7,146 nt of DNA from Deltaproteobacteria bacterium (GCA_027295555.1 JAPUKT010000147.1:1-7146), one strand, 5' to 3'. Counted from the first letter of the stretch, positions 1 through 7,053 are shown. Notes: a model not told the origin generated them from the letters alone. Made by a program: numbers and translations.

Positions 1-549
1 GGCCAGCCCCAGAAAGAACGGCTCCGGACGTAGTCCCCACTTTTCGGCGATGTAGCCGGTGGCCAGAGCGGTAACGGCGACGGCGCCGTAGCCGGCGGCT
101 TCGTTGAGTCCCATCGCCAACCCGCGGCGCTTCGGGCCGACCAGGTCGATTTTCATGATCACGGTCGTCGACCAGGTGAGCCCCTGGCTGGCCCCAAGCA
201 ACACGTTTGCGAAGAGGACCCAGTTCCAGGAGGGCGCCCAGATCAACAGGAAGGGCACCGGGGTGGCGACAAACCAACCCGCAACCAGGATGGCCTTCCG
301 GCCCCATGCGTCCGACCACCGACCTGCAAAGTAGTTCGCGGCGGCCTTCGTGACCCCGAACACCATGATGAACGAAAAGATCGCTGTGCGTGCGACGAGG
401 CCGAACTCCTCTTCGGCAAACGCAGGCAGGATGCTCCTCTCCATCCCGACCATCGCGCCGACGAAAGCGTTGACCAGGACGAGCAGCGAAAACTGACCGA
501 GATTTTCGCGAAGCCCGAGAATGACCGGCCGCGGTGCTTTCGATGTCAG
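1..549 (-). CDS. MFS transporter, N-terminal half (partial, runs off left edge)
   Basis: This is an inner-membrane secondary transporter of the major facilitator superfamily; the substrate is unknown. Read from 549 it gives 183 residues without a stop. Hydrophobic segments lie at about residues 20-36, 55-75, 86-105, 110-132 and 150-168. The loop after the second segment holds the MFS motif A, GRWSDAWGRK (residues 76-85). The sequence KRRGLAMGLNEAAGYGAV (140-157) resembles the TM4-TM5 region of drug/metabolite-type MFS proteins. The C-terminal half lies outside the window. No ATG, GTG or TTG occurs in frame before the first membrane segment; the first in-frame ATG is codon 33 (position 453) and would delete that segment. 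I therefore place the start at CTG 549-547. It overlaps the TGA of the upstream gene (CTGA) and has GGGGG five bases upstream. Close linkage to a persulfide dioxygenase-like gene suggests export or uptake of a sulfur compound, but that is inference. The family call is firm; the start is not. Confidence 0.88.
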   Translation of the reverse strand, partial: MTSKAPRPVILGLRENLGQFSLLVLVNAFVGAMVGMERSILPAFAEEEFGLVARTAIFSFIMVFGVTKAAANYFAGRWSDAWGRKAILVAGWFVATPVPFLLIWAPSWNWVLFANVLLGASQGLTWSTTVIMKIDLVGPKRRGLAMGLNEAAGYGAVAVTALATGYIAEKWGLRPEPFFLGLA

Positions 550-1271
550 GCGAGCCCCCGGTTGATCCTCATGAGCTCCACCATGTCGGCAGGCTTGTCC
601 GGGACCACCGAAACCGCTTCGATGAAGGCGTCGCGGCCGAGCGATAGCACGGCGTTGAAACGCTTCTCGAAGCCGATCGTCGTCGACGGCTTGCCACTCA
701 TGCCGGCGCCGCACGCCGAGCCAGCGAAGTGCCCGGGATAGATCTCGAGCTCATCGGGCAATGACAGAACCTTTTCGTGGAGGCTGTCGTAGAGATCACC
801 CGCGCTCTTTTCTACTTGGCCGGGAAGGTCCGGGCGGCCGACGGCGCCAACGAACAGGGTGTCACCCGTGAGCAGAAACCACGGCTCTGGGCCCCGGCGG
901 AGGTCAGTCACCAGAAGACAAACCGACTCCGGCGTGTGCCCCGGCGTGTGAAGCACTCGGAGCCGCGTGTTGCCGAGGACGACCTCGTCGTTATCGTCGA
1001 TCGGCTCGAAGGGAAACGACACATCTGCATCACGATGAAGTCGATAAGACGCCCGACTCCGCTCAGCCAGGGTGCGGGCGCCTGAAGCGTGATCGGCATG
1101 CAGGTGCGTGTCGATCACCTGCGCGATGTTCAGCCCCTTGGACTCGGCGAAGTTGATGTACGTGTCGATGTCGTGCTCCTGCGGATCGACCACAGCGCCG
1201 ATGCCCTCACTGCCGCATCCGAACACATACGCCGCACAGCCTGTGTCGTAGTAGAAGGGTCGGAAAATCAT
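546..1271 (-). CDS. MBL-fold hydrolase, persulfide dioxygenase (ETHE1-like) type
   Basis: This 241-residue protein has the metallo-beta-lactamase fold and probably acts in the cytoplasm; no signal peptide is seen. The metal site is complete: HLHADH (H56, H58, D60, H61), HTPGH (H112), TGDTLF (D137) and YPGH (H181). In ETHE1-type persulfide dioxygenases the single iron is held by two histidines and one aspartate, equivalent here to H56, H112 and D137. GRPDL (146-150), the GSACG stretch after H181 and TIGFEKRFN (198-206) fit the bacterial persulfide dioxygenase branch often found alone or fused to rhodanese domains. The length matches a stand-alone enzyme and no rhodanese domain follows. The known family reaction is oxidation of glutathione persulfide to sulfite and glutathione. 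AAGGAG seven bases before ATG 1271 supports the start. The stop overlaps the start of the MFS gene, implying co-translation. A glyoxalase II or other thioester hydrolase role is the main alternative; the fold is certain, the substrate is not. Confidence 0.85.
   Translation of the reverse strand: MIFRPFYYDTGCAAYVFGCGSEGIGAVVDPQEHDIDTYINFAESKGLNIAQVIDTHLHADHASGARTLAERSRASYRLHRDADVSFPFEPIDDNDEVVLGNTRLRVLHTPGHTPESVCLLVTDLRRGPEPWFLLTGDTLFVGAVGRPDLPGQVEKSAGDLYDSLHEKVLSLPDELEIYPGHFAGSACGAGMSGKPSTTIGFEKRFNAVLSLGRDAFIEAVSVVPDKPADMVELMRINRGLA
555..559 (-). promoter_or_regulatory. Possible ribosome binding site for CTG start of the MFS gene
   Basis: A GGGGG run inside the end of the upstream coding region sits five bases before CTG 549-547. 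The spacing suits a Shine-Dalgarno, but the match is imperfect and the bases also encode the preceding protein. It is reported only because it bears on an otherwise unresolved start. Confidence 0.3.
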
Positions 1272-1278
1272 GTCGCTG

Positions 1279-1284
1279 CTCCTT
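1279..1284 (-). promoter_or_regulatory. Ribosome binding site of the MBL-fold gene
   Basis: AAGGAG lies seven bases upstream of ATG 1271-1269. It is a near-consensus Shine-Dalgarno and fixes the start of the MBL-fold protein. Confidence 0.8.
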
Positions 1285-1356
1285 TCTAGGGGACACGCTA
1301 GCCCTCCGAAACCTACCTCTTTTCAGGCACATGCAACGCATACGGCGAAAACCCAT

Positions 1357-1382
1357 GGAGCCGGTTTGCGCGGTGCGGCTCC
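1357..1382 (-). terminator. Stem-loop at the czcA stop; weak terminator or processing hairpin
   Basis: A perfect 7-base-pair inverted repeat (GGAGCCG 1357-1363 and CGGCTCC 1376-1382) encloses a 12-base loop, and its upstream arm shares a base with the czcA TAG codon. In the transcript the stem is followed by AUGGG and then only UUUU. The U tract is therefore short and displaced, which is poor for an intrinsic terminator. It may partly terminate, protect the 3' end of the czcCBA message, or be fortuitous in GC-rich DNA. The rest of the 110-base gap (1272-1381) holds the next gene's Shine-Dalgarno and no promoter I can support. Confidence 0.4.
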
Positions 1383-4300
1383 TAACCAGTTGAGTTCAAC
1401 TGCTTTTTTGAGGCCCAGCGTGTCCCCCCGAGGCCCCGATATACCGCCGGGAGCACGAGCAGCGTGAGAAGCGTGGAGGTCAGGAGGCCCCCGATCACCA
1501 CCGTTGCGAGCGGCCGCTGCACTTCCGCTCCGGCGCTCGTCGACAGTGCCATCGGCACGAAACCGAAAGCCGCTACGGCGGCGGTCATCAAGACCGGCCT
1601 CAAGCGGGTGAGGGCGCCTCGCTGCACGGCCTGCTTCAATGGCACGCCCTCGTCTTCCAGTTGGCGGATGCAGGAGATCAGCACGACCCCGTTCAGTACG
1701 GCGATACCGAAGAGCGCGATGAAGCCCACGCCCGCCGAGATCGAAAACGGCATGTCACGCACCAGGAGCGCCAGGATTCCGCCCGTCGCAGCGAACGGCA
1801 CGTTGAGATAGACGATCAGCGCCGGCAAGGCCGCTCCATAGGTCATGTACAGAAGAAGAAAGATGAGGATCAGGGCGACTGGGACGGCGACGGCGAGTCG
1901 TGCGATCGCGTCCTCGAGGTTCTTGAACTGCCCGCCCCATTCGAGAAAGTAACCCTTTGGCACGATGCCGGCTTCGTCGATTCGTCGTTGTGCTTCGGAG
2001 ACGAAACCCGCGAGATCGCGTCCGCGCACGTTTCCTTCGACGGTGAGCCGTCGCTGCACGCGGTCTCGGCTGATCTGCGCAGGACCTTCCTCTACGCTCA
2101 AATCGGCAAGTTGTCCCAGCGGAATCAGTGCACCGCTCGGAGCCGCGACCGGGATCTGTCGAATCGAGTCGAGGCTCGATCGAGCATCCTGGCGATAGCG
2201 AACTTGCAACGCGAACCGCCGCTGCCCCTCGAAGACCTCTCCGACTCGACGACCACCCATGGCCGCCACCGCGTCCAACACGTCACTTGCGTTGATCCCG
2301 TACCGGGCAATGCGCTCGCGATCGATTTGAATCCGAAGCACCGGAAGCCCTGCAGCCTGCTCGGCCTTGACGTCGGCAGCGCCGGGAACCGACGCGAGCA
2401 CGCGCACCAGCCCGTTGCCTACGCGCTCGAGGGTGTCTAAGTCCTCACCGTACACGCTTATGGCAACATCGGAACGCACACCGCTGATGAGCTCGTTCAT
2501 CCGCATTTCAACCGGTTGGGAAAACGAAAACCGTTGACCCGGCACTTCGACGAGCAGGGTCTCCTCGATGGCGCCGACCAGGCCCTCTTTGGTCTCCGCC
2601 TTGGTCCATTCGCCCTTCGGCTCGAGCATGATGATCACATCGGAAAGCTCCACGCCCATCGGGTCCGTAGCGACTTCCGGGCGTCCTGTCTTCGAAACGA
2701 CGGTCTTGATTTCGTCGGGAAATTTTTCGAGAAGCACACGTTCGATTCGCGTGGTGGCCCGCACCGATTCTTCCAACGAAACCGACGGTAGGCGAATGGC
2801 GTGCATGGCGATCGCGCCTTCGTCCAGGGTCGGGACGAACTCCGCACCCAGAAAGGGCACGGCGCCGAGAGATATCACGAACACACTCGCGGCCACCGCA
2901 GCCGTTCGTTTCGGATTCGAGAGCGATCGCTCGAGCGCTGGCTCGTAGCGCGCTTTGAGCGTTCGAAACAGCCACGTTTCGTGCTCTGCCGCGCCGCGCC
3001 GAAATACGAAGGTACACATCGCGGGCACCCAAGTCAGGGCCAACACGAGCGAAGTGGCCAGTGCGAAGACGACAGTAAGCGCCATCGGCTGAAACATCTT
3101 GCCTTCCACGCCACGCAGCGAAAGCACCGGGAAGTAGACCAGGATGATGATCGCGACTGCGAATGCGATCGGCCTACCCACCTCGACCGCCGCGGCGCGC
3201 ACGTCGGACGCAACTGCGCGACCCTTCGACTGCCGGTCGCTCAAGACTCTGACGACATTCTCGACGATCACGACCGAGCCATCCACGATCAGACCGAAAT
3301 CGATTGCACCGAGGCTCATCAGGTTTCCCGAAACTCCCGCGGCGCGCATCGCGATGAACGCACCCAACATCGATAGTGGGATTACCGAGGCGACGAGCAG
3401 TCCTCCCCTCACGTTGCCGAGAAGTAGGAGAAGGACGACTACGACGAGCACGCCCCCCTCGACGAGGTTGGTCGCCACCGTGCGGATGGTTCGGTCGATG
3501 AGCTCGGTGCGGTCATAGAACACATCGACTGTTACGCCTTCGGGGAGGGTGGGCCGGATTTGGTCGAGCTTTGTTTCGACGTCGCGTGCGACCTCCCGCG
3601 CATTTGCGCCCATCAGCATCATCGCGATTCCGACGACCGTCTCGCCCTCACCGTCTCGAGTCGCGGCGCCGTGGCGCACCATGGGTGCGTTCGCGACGGA
3701 GCCCAGCTCACCGATCGTGATGGGGATGCCCTCGTCGCGACTCGTTACGACGATACGACGGATGTCGTCGAGCGTCGTGATCAGACCCTCCCCGCGGATC
3801 AGTAGCTGTTCGCCACCTCGCTCGATGTACGCGCCACCTGCGTTTGCGTTGTTTCGCTCGATGGCCTCGAAAACATCGGCCAGCGGAATGCCGAGCGCCG
3901 TGAGCCGCGCTGGGTCGAGTTGCACCTCGTAAGTCTTTAGCTCGCCACCGAACGTGTTGACCTCGACCACACCGGGTACCGATCGCAGCTGATACGCAAT
4001 GTACCAATCCAAAGTGGTGCGGAGCTCCATCGGCGTGTAACAATCGTCCGCTTCGGTGACGCCGGCCCCGCACATGGGCTCGCCTTTGACCGTGAACTGG
4101 TAGATCTCACCGAGCCCCGTCGAAATCGGGCCCATCGTGGGGGTGCCGTAGCCCTTGGGGATCCTGTCCCTTGCCTCGGCGAGGCGTTCTTCGACGAGCT
4201 GTCGTGCGAAATAGATGTCAGTGCCTTCTTCGAAGACGTTTGTCACGGACGACAGCCCAAATTTCGATACGCTTCGTACTTCTTCGAGACGGGGGAGGCC

Positions 4301-4522
4301 GCTCATCACGGTCTCGATGGGGAAGGTGACGAACTGCTCCACCTCCAAAGGGCCGAGTGCAGGTACTTTGGTGAGCACCTGAACCTGTACGTTAGTGACG
4401 TCGGGAACCGCATCGATGGGCAGTTGTTGCGCCGCCCGAAGACCGAGCGCGCCGACGAGCAACACGACGAAGATGACGAGCGCCCTGTTTCGCACGGAGA
4501 AGTTGATGAAACGATCGATCAC
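1382..4522 (-). CDS. czcA: CzcA-type heavy-metal efflux RND pump, inner-membrane subunit
   Basis: This 1046-residue proton/cation antiporter is the motor of a tripartite efflux complex. Its length and layout are typical: TM1 at about 13-31, a periplasmic domain to about 335, TM2-TM6 at 345-500, TM7 near 540-560, a second periplasmic domain to about 870, and TM8-TM12 at 875-1030. The TM4 signature DFGLIVDGSVVIVEN (408-422) gives D408, D414 and E421, the acidic residues of the CzcA-like divalent-cation group; CusA copper/silver pumps differ here. MRMNELISGVRSDVA (673-687) also matches CzcA rather than CusA, which carries substrate methionines in this region. A short segment with C151 and C161 in the first periplasmic domain is unusual. 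The start is GTG 4522-4520, with GAGGGGG five bases upstream overlapping the czcB stop; no other start precedes TM1. It follows czcB by 10 bases and forms an operon with czcC and czcB. The metal (zinc, cobalt, cadmium or nickel) cannot be told from sequence alone; CnrA or NccA-like is an alternative name. Confidence 0.95.
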   Translation of the reverse strand: MIDRFINFSVRNRALVIFVVLLVGALGLRAAQQLPIDAVPDVTNVQVQVLTKVPALGPLEVEQFVTFPIETVMSGLPRLEEVRSVSKFGLSSVTNVFEEGTDIYFARQLVEERLAEARDRIPKGYGTPTMGPISTGLGEIYQFTVKGEPMCGAGVTEADDCYTPMELRTTLDWYIAYQLRSVPGVVEVNTFGGELKTYEVQLDPARLTALGIPLADVFEAIERNNANAGGAYIERGGEQLLIRGEGLITTLDDIRRIVVTSRDEGIPITIGELGSVANAPMVRHGAATRDGEGETVVGIAMMLMGANAREVARDVETKLDQIRPTLPEGVTVDVFYDRTELIDRTIRTVATNLVEGGVLVVVVLLLLLGNVRGGLLVASVIPLSMLGAFIAMRAAGVSGNLMSLGAIDFGLIVDGSVVIVENVVRVLSDRQSKGRAVASDVRAAAVEVGRPIAFAVAIIILVYFPVLSLRGVEGKMFQPMALTVVFALATSLVLALTWVPAMCTFVFRRGAAEHETWLFRTLKARYEPALERSLSNPKRTAAVAASVFVISLGAVPFLGAEFVPTLDEGAIAMHAIRLPSVSLEESVRATTRIERVLLEKFPDEIKTVVSKTGRPEVATDPMGVELSDVIIMLEPKGEWTKAETKEGLVGAIEETLLVEVPGQRFSFSQPVEMRMNELISGVRSDVAISVYGEDLDTLERVGNGLVRVLASVPGAADVKAEQAAGLPVLRIQIDRERIARYGINASDVLDAVAAMGGRRVGEVFEGQRRFALQVRYRQDARSSLDSIRQIPVAAPSGALIPLGQLADLSVEEGPAQISRDRVQRRLTVEGNVRGRDLAGFVSEAQRRIDEAGIVPKGYFLEWGGQFKNLEDAIARLAVAVPVALILIFLLLYMTYGAALPALIVYLNVPFAATGGILALLVRDMPFSISAGVGFIALFGIAVLNGVVLISCIRQLEDEGVPLKQAVQRGALTRLRPVLMTAAVAAFGFVPMALSTSAGAEVQRPLATVVIGGLLTSTLLTLLVLPAVYRGLGGTRWASKKQLNSTG

Positions 4523-4527
4523 CGCCG

Positions 4528-4534
4528 CCCCCTC
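4528..4534 (-). promoter_or_regulatory. Ribosome binding site of czcA, overlapping the czcB stop
   Basis: GAGGGGG begins within the czcB TGA and ends five bases before the GTG at 4522. It supports the non-ATG start and suggests that ribosomes finishing czcB reinitiate on czcA. Confidence 0.6.
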
Positions 4535-5708
4535 AATGCTCGTGGTCGCCTTCGGACAGCTGGCCCCGCAGCAACTCCGACTTCAGCGTGAACGCGCCCG
4601 AGGTCACGACCTGGTCTCCTTCTACGAGGCCGTCGCGAACTTCCACTTTGCCCCGAGCGCGAGCGCCCGTGGTTACGAAAACTGGGCGGAAGACTCCTTC
4701 TTCTTCGCCGGACACGAACACCAGAGTGTGTCCGTCGAGTCGTTGGACTGCGCCTTGCGGAATGGCGAGGACCGAGCTGCCCTCGTCCCCGGGTGGGCTC
4801 AGCGAGATCTTTCCGAACAGACCTGGACGAAGGATTCCCTCCGGATTGTCGAGCTCGACTCGGATCGGAAGTGTGCGTGTGTCAGCATCGAGGGTGCTCG
4901 CCACGTAGCCGACCTCGCCTTCCCACGTCCGCCCAGGATAGGCCTGCAACGAAACCACCGCCGGCGCTCCCACCCGGGCCGCGGATACGTCTTGCTCATA
5001 GACTCTACCGACGACCCACACTCGAGAGAGATCCGCGATGACGAAGAGCTCGCTCTCGCCAGACGCTACCTCGCCCGGCGACGCGTGCCGCTCGATGACG
5101 GTGCCATCGAGTGGGCTACGAATCGTGGTCGTGCTTCCGGATCCCTTGCGCCCACCGTACACTTGAAGTCGATCGCCGGCCGCGGCAAGGTCGGCTTCTG
5201 CGCGCCGCAGCGCGCCTCGTGCCTCGAGATACGCGCGTTGCGATCCGATGCCCTCGCGTTGGAGTTCCTCCTGTCTTCGGAAGTTCGCTCGGGCGACCTC
5301 GACCGCAGCGCGCGCATTGGCCACCGAAGAGCGGGCCTCCCCGAGCGCTACGCTACGCATGGTGGCGAGCGTTTCGCCGGCCTTGACCTGATCTCCAAGA
5401 GCGACCCGTACCTCTTCGATTTGCCCCGGCACCATGGGCGTGATGTGGGCGGTGCGATCGGGATTGAGCTGTACCTCGGCGAGGACGTCAATTCCGCCGA
5501 CCAAGCGTTCGCGGGTGACGGGCTCCGCGCGAATGCCGCTCCTTTGCACTGCGCTTGGAGAAAGGCGGATCGCTTGGCTCGCCTCGTTCGGATCTTGGTG
5601 TGCGGCGTGGTCATGTTCGTGGTCAGCGTGCTCGTCGTGTTGGTCGCTGCGACATCCGGAGAGCACACAGAGTGCGATGGCCGTCCATCGGATACTCGCA
5701 TTTCTCAT
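4533..5708 (-). CDS. czcB: CzcB-type periplasmic adaptor (membrane fusion) lipoprotein
   Basis: This 391-residue adaptor joins the RND pump to the outer-membrane factor. The N-terminus is a lipoprotein signal with lipobox LSGC (16-19, lipid on C19). A His/Asp-rich stretch follows at 21-38 with six histidines (H24, H27, H30, H32, H34, H37). The usual domains follow: first lipoyl half at about 86-117 (PMVPGQIEEVRVALGDQVKAG), an alpha-hairpin coiled coil at 120-185, second lipoyl half at 196-226 (SPLDGTVIERHASPGEVASG), a beta-barrel at about 228-302, and a membrane-proximal domain to about 385. The chain ends in GDHEH. The start is ATG 5708-5706, which overlaps the czcC TGA (ATGA) and has GGGAGGTG just upstream. 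The reading frame stays open to 6194, but that extension lies inside czcC and would bury the signal peptide, so it is not used. The His-rich ends may capture or pass metal in the periplasm, as proposed for related adaptors; that role is inferred. Confidence 0.94.
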   Translation of the reverse strand: MRNASIRWTAIALCVLSGCRSDQHDEHADHEHDHAAHQDPNEASQAIRLSPSAVQRSGIRAEPVTRERLVGGIDVLAEVQLNPDRTAHITPMVPGQIEEVRVALGDQVKAGETLATMRSVALGEARSSVANARAAVEVARANFRRQEELQREGIGSQRAYLEARGALRRAEADLAAAGDRLQVYGGRKGSGSTTTIRSPLDGTVIERHASPGEVASGESELFVIADLSRVWVVGRVYEQDVSAARVGAPAVVSLQAYPGRTWEGEVGYVASTLDADTRTLPIRVELDNPEGILRPGLFGKISLSPPGDEGSSVLAIPQGAVQRLDGHTLVFVSGEEEGVFRPVFVTTGARARGKVEVRDGLVEGDQVVTSGAFTLKSELLRGQLSEGDHEH

Positions 5709-7021
5709 GGGGCACCTCCCTCGTCGGAATCGTGATCGTGATGCTCGTCTGGCCAGACTTCCGTACCGACTTGCGCCTCGAGGGCAGCGACGTCGCCGTA
5801 GTAGTCCTGATGGGCCGTGAGCGCGTCTTGCTGAATTCTGAGGAGCCGTTCGCGCGCAACCAACACCTGCAGTAGATCGACTTCGCCAAGCTCGAATGCG
5901 CGCCGAAGAAGTGAAAGGTTGCTTTCGAACGCAGGCAGGATCTCGGTTCCGTACGCCGCGATGCGATCCGCGTCTGCATCGACGGCGGTTGCTGCCCGTG
6001 TCAAGCGCGCGCTCAGATTCCGTCGAAACGCGTCCGCTTCCGCCTCCCTGACGGAGAGCTCGGCTCGCGCGCGAGCCCGCTCGCCTTGATTGCGCTGCGA
6101 GAAGGGAATCGGGAGCAATAGCGTGCCCAACACGATGTGCTCCGTCGAGTTGATGGTTGGATCGGCCTCGCGCGCGTACACGACTCCCAGCCAAGGCTCA
6201 GGCCAGGCCTCCCGGTCTTCCAGACGAACCCTGGCCTTGGCTTCCTCGACGGCACTTGCGCGCGCCGCGACGCCGGGGTGTTGCTCGAGTGCAAGCGCCA
6301 GGAGGTGTTCGGTGGACGGCGCTCGTTTTGGGTCGTCCAAGCCTCCCGCCGGAGATGGCAGCGAATCGAGTGGCCAACCCGACAACTCGGCAAGGGTCAC
6401 CTGCGCCGTCCGGTAGCCGCGCTCGGCGGTGATGGTTGCTTGTCGCGCTTGTGCGAGCTCGCCCCCTGCAAGCTTTACCTGGAGTGGCGAAATGTCTCCT
6501 GCCCGCAGCCTTCTTTCCGCCACCGAGACGAGCTCTTCGGTCGATACCAAGAGCTTCTTGGCGACGTTCCACCTTTCGCGCGCGACGAGTGCGGTATGAA
6601 ACGCAGCATGCACCTCTTGGTGAACGATCCACCGGACCTCCAATAGCTCTTGCTGCGTGCGCTCGTGGAACTTCTCCGCTGCTTTCTTGCGTTGTTTTCG
6701 CTCGCCGGCGATCTCGATGCGCTGTTGTAGTCGAACCTGGAAGTCGACGCCTTTCTGGTCTCCCGCGAAGCGCGGACCTGCAGCGGCGCTGAGCAATGGG
6801 TTGGCTTGAAGGACTACTGACGCCCCTTCCATCGCCGCTTCGCCGCGCCCCACGTGAGCGCGACTCACCAGGATTCTCGGGGCGTGCTCGTCGGCGAAGT
6901 CGAGCATCGTTTGAAGAGATACCCGCGTCCTTTCTGGGTTCTGTTCGGCTCGCACTGTCGCGCTTGCCAGAATCACTGCGAGCACTGTCGCGCCCGCTTG
7001 CAGCCGGGCTGCAAAGCTCAT
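5705..7021 (-). CDS. czcC: CzcC-type outer-membrane factor (TolC family)
   Basis: This 438-residue TolC-family protein forms the outer-membrane channel of the pump. A signal peptide spans residues 1-25, with a likely cut after VRA. The mature part shows the internal duplication of the family: RRLRAGDISPLQVKLA (170-185) in the first half is echoed by FELGEVDLLQVLVARERLL (376-394) in the second. LPIPFSQRNQGERARA (303-318) is characteristic of CzcC-like members. Long Ala/Arg/Glu-rich helices fit the periplasmic barrel. The C-terminus is His/Asp-rich, with H427, H428 and H430. No lipobox cysteine is present, so it is not of the lipidated type. ATG 7021-7019 is chosen because AAGGAG sits seven bases upstream and the signal peptide begins there; the frame stays open to 7126, adding 35 residues that would precede the signal peptide. 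It is the first gene of the operon and overlaps czcB by four bases. The family is certain; the czc name rests on the adjacent pump. Confidence 0.93.
   Translation of the reverse strand: MSFAARLQAGATVLAVILASATVRAEQNPERTRVSLQTMLDFADEHAPRILVSRAHVGRGEAAMEGASVVLQANPLLSAAAGPRFAGDQKGVDFQVRLQQRIEIAGERKQRKKAAEKFHERTQQELLEVRWIVHQEVHAAFHTALVARERWNVAKKLLVSTEELVSVAERRLRAGDISPLQVKLAGGELAQARQATITAERGYRTAQVTLAELSGWPLDSLPSPAGGLDDPKRAPSTEHLLALALEQHPGVAARASAVEEAKARVRLEDREAWPEPWLGVVYAREADPTINSTEHIVLGTLLLPIPFSQRNQGERARARAELSVREAEADAFRRNLSARLTRAATAVDADADRIAAYGTEILPAFESNLSLLRRAFELGEVDLLQVLVARERLLRIQQDALTAHQDYYGDVAALEAQVGTEVWPDEHHDHDSDEGGAP
5713..5720 (-). promoter_or_regulatory. Ribosome binding site of czcB, inside the end of czcC
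   Basis: GGGAGGTG ends four bases before ATG 5708-5706 and lies within the last codons of czcC. With the ATGA stop-start overlap it indicates translational coupling. It also settles the czcB start in favour of the lipoprotein signal over the longer open frame. Confidence 0.7.
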
Positions 7022-7028
7022 TGTCGTT

Positions 7029-7034
7029 CTCCTT
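7029..7034 (-). promoter_or_regulatory. Ribosome binding site of czcC
   Basis: AAGGAG lies seven bases upstream of ATG 7021-7019, a near-consensus site. It decides between this start and an in-frame ATG at 7126. Confidence 0.8.
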
Positions 7035-7039
7035 TGTTG

Positions 7040-7053
7040 CGCCCTGCAGGGCG
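7040..7053. repeat. 14-base perfect palindrome in the czcC leader
   Basis: CGCCCTGCAGGGCG reads the same on both strands and ends six bases upstream of the czcC Shine-Dalgarno. It could be a dimeric repressor operator, or in RNA a 5-base-pair stem with a UGCA loop next to the ribosome binding site. No regulator gene is present to support either role. Confidence 0.45.

Noticed and set aside
104..334. Plus-strand 76-codon open frame opposite the MFS gene
   Set aside because: The minus strand encodes a clear MFS motif A and membrane segments over the same bases; the plus-strand product has no recognisable features.
1290..1356. Small minus-strand open frame starting ATGGG after the czcA hairpin, rich in Arg and Cys
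   Set aside because: It has no ribosome binding site, runs out of frame into the MBL gene and shows no domain. A short regulatory peptide is possible but unsupported.
1661..2440. Plus-strand open frame of 259 codons opposite czcA
   Set aside because: It has a low-complexity, charged composition with no motif. It is fully antisense to the conserved C-terminal half of the pump.
4395..5735. Long plus-strand open frame of 446 codons opposite czcB and the start of czcA
   Set aside because: It is antisense to well-supported genes in GC-rich DNA and shows no recognisable domain. Its apparent Val/Leu-rich membrane segment near 5600-5650 is just the complement of the GAC/CAC codons of the CzcB His/Asp stretch.
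5709..6194. N-terminal extension of czcB to 553 residues
   Set aside because: The extension is Arg/Ser/Gly-rich, overlaps czcC in another frame and would place the lipoprotein signal in the middle of the protein. The ATG at 5708 has a good ribosome binding site.
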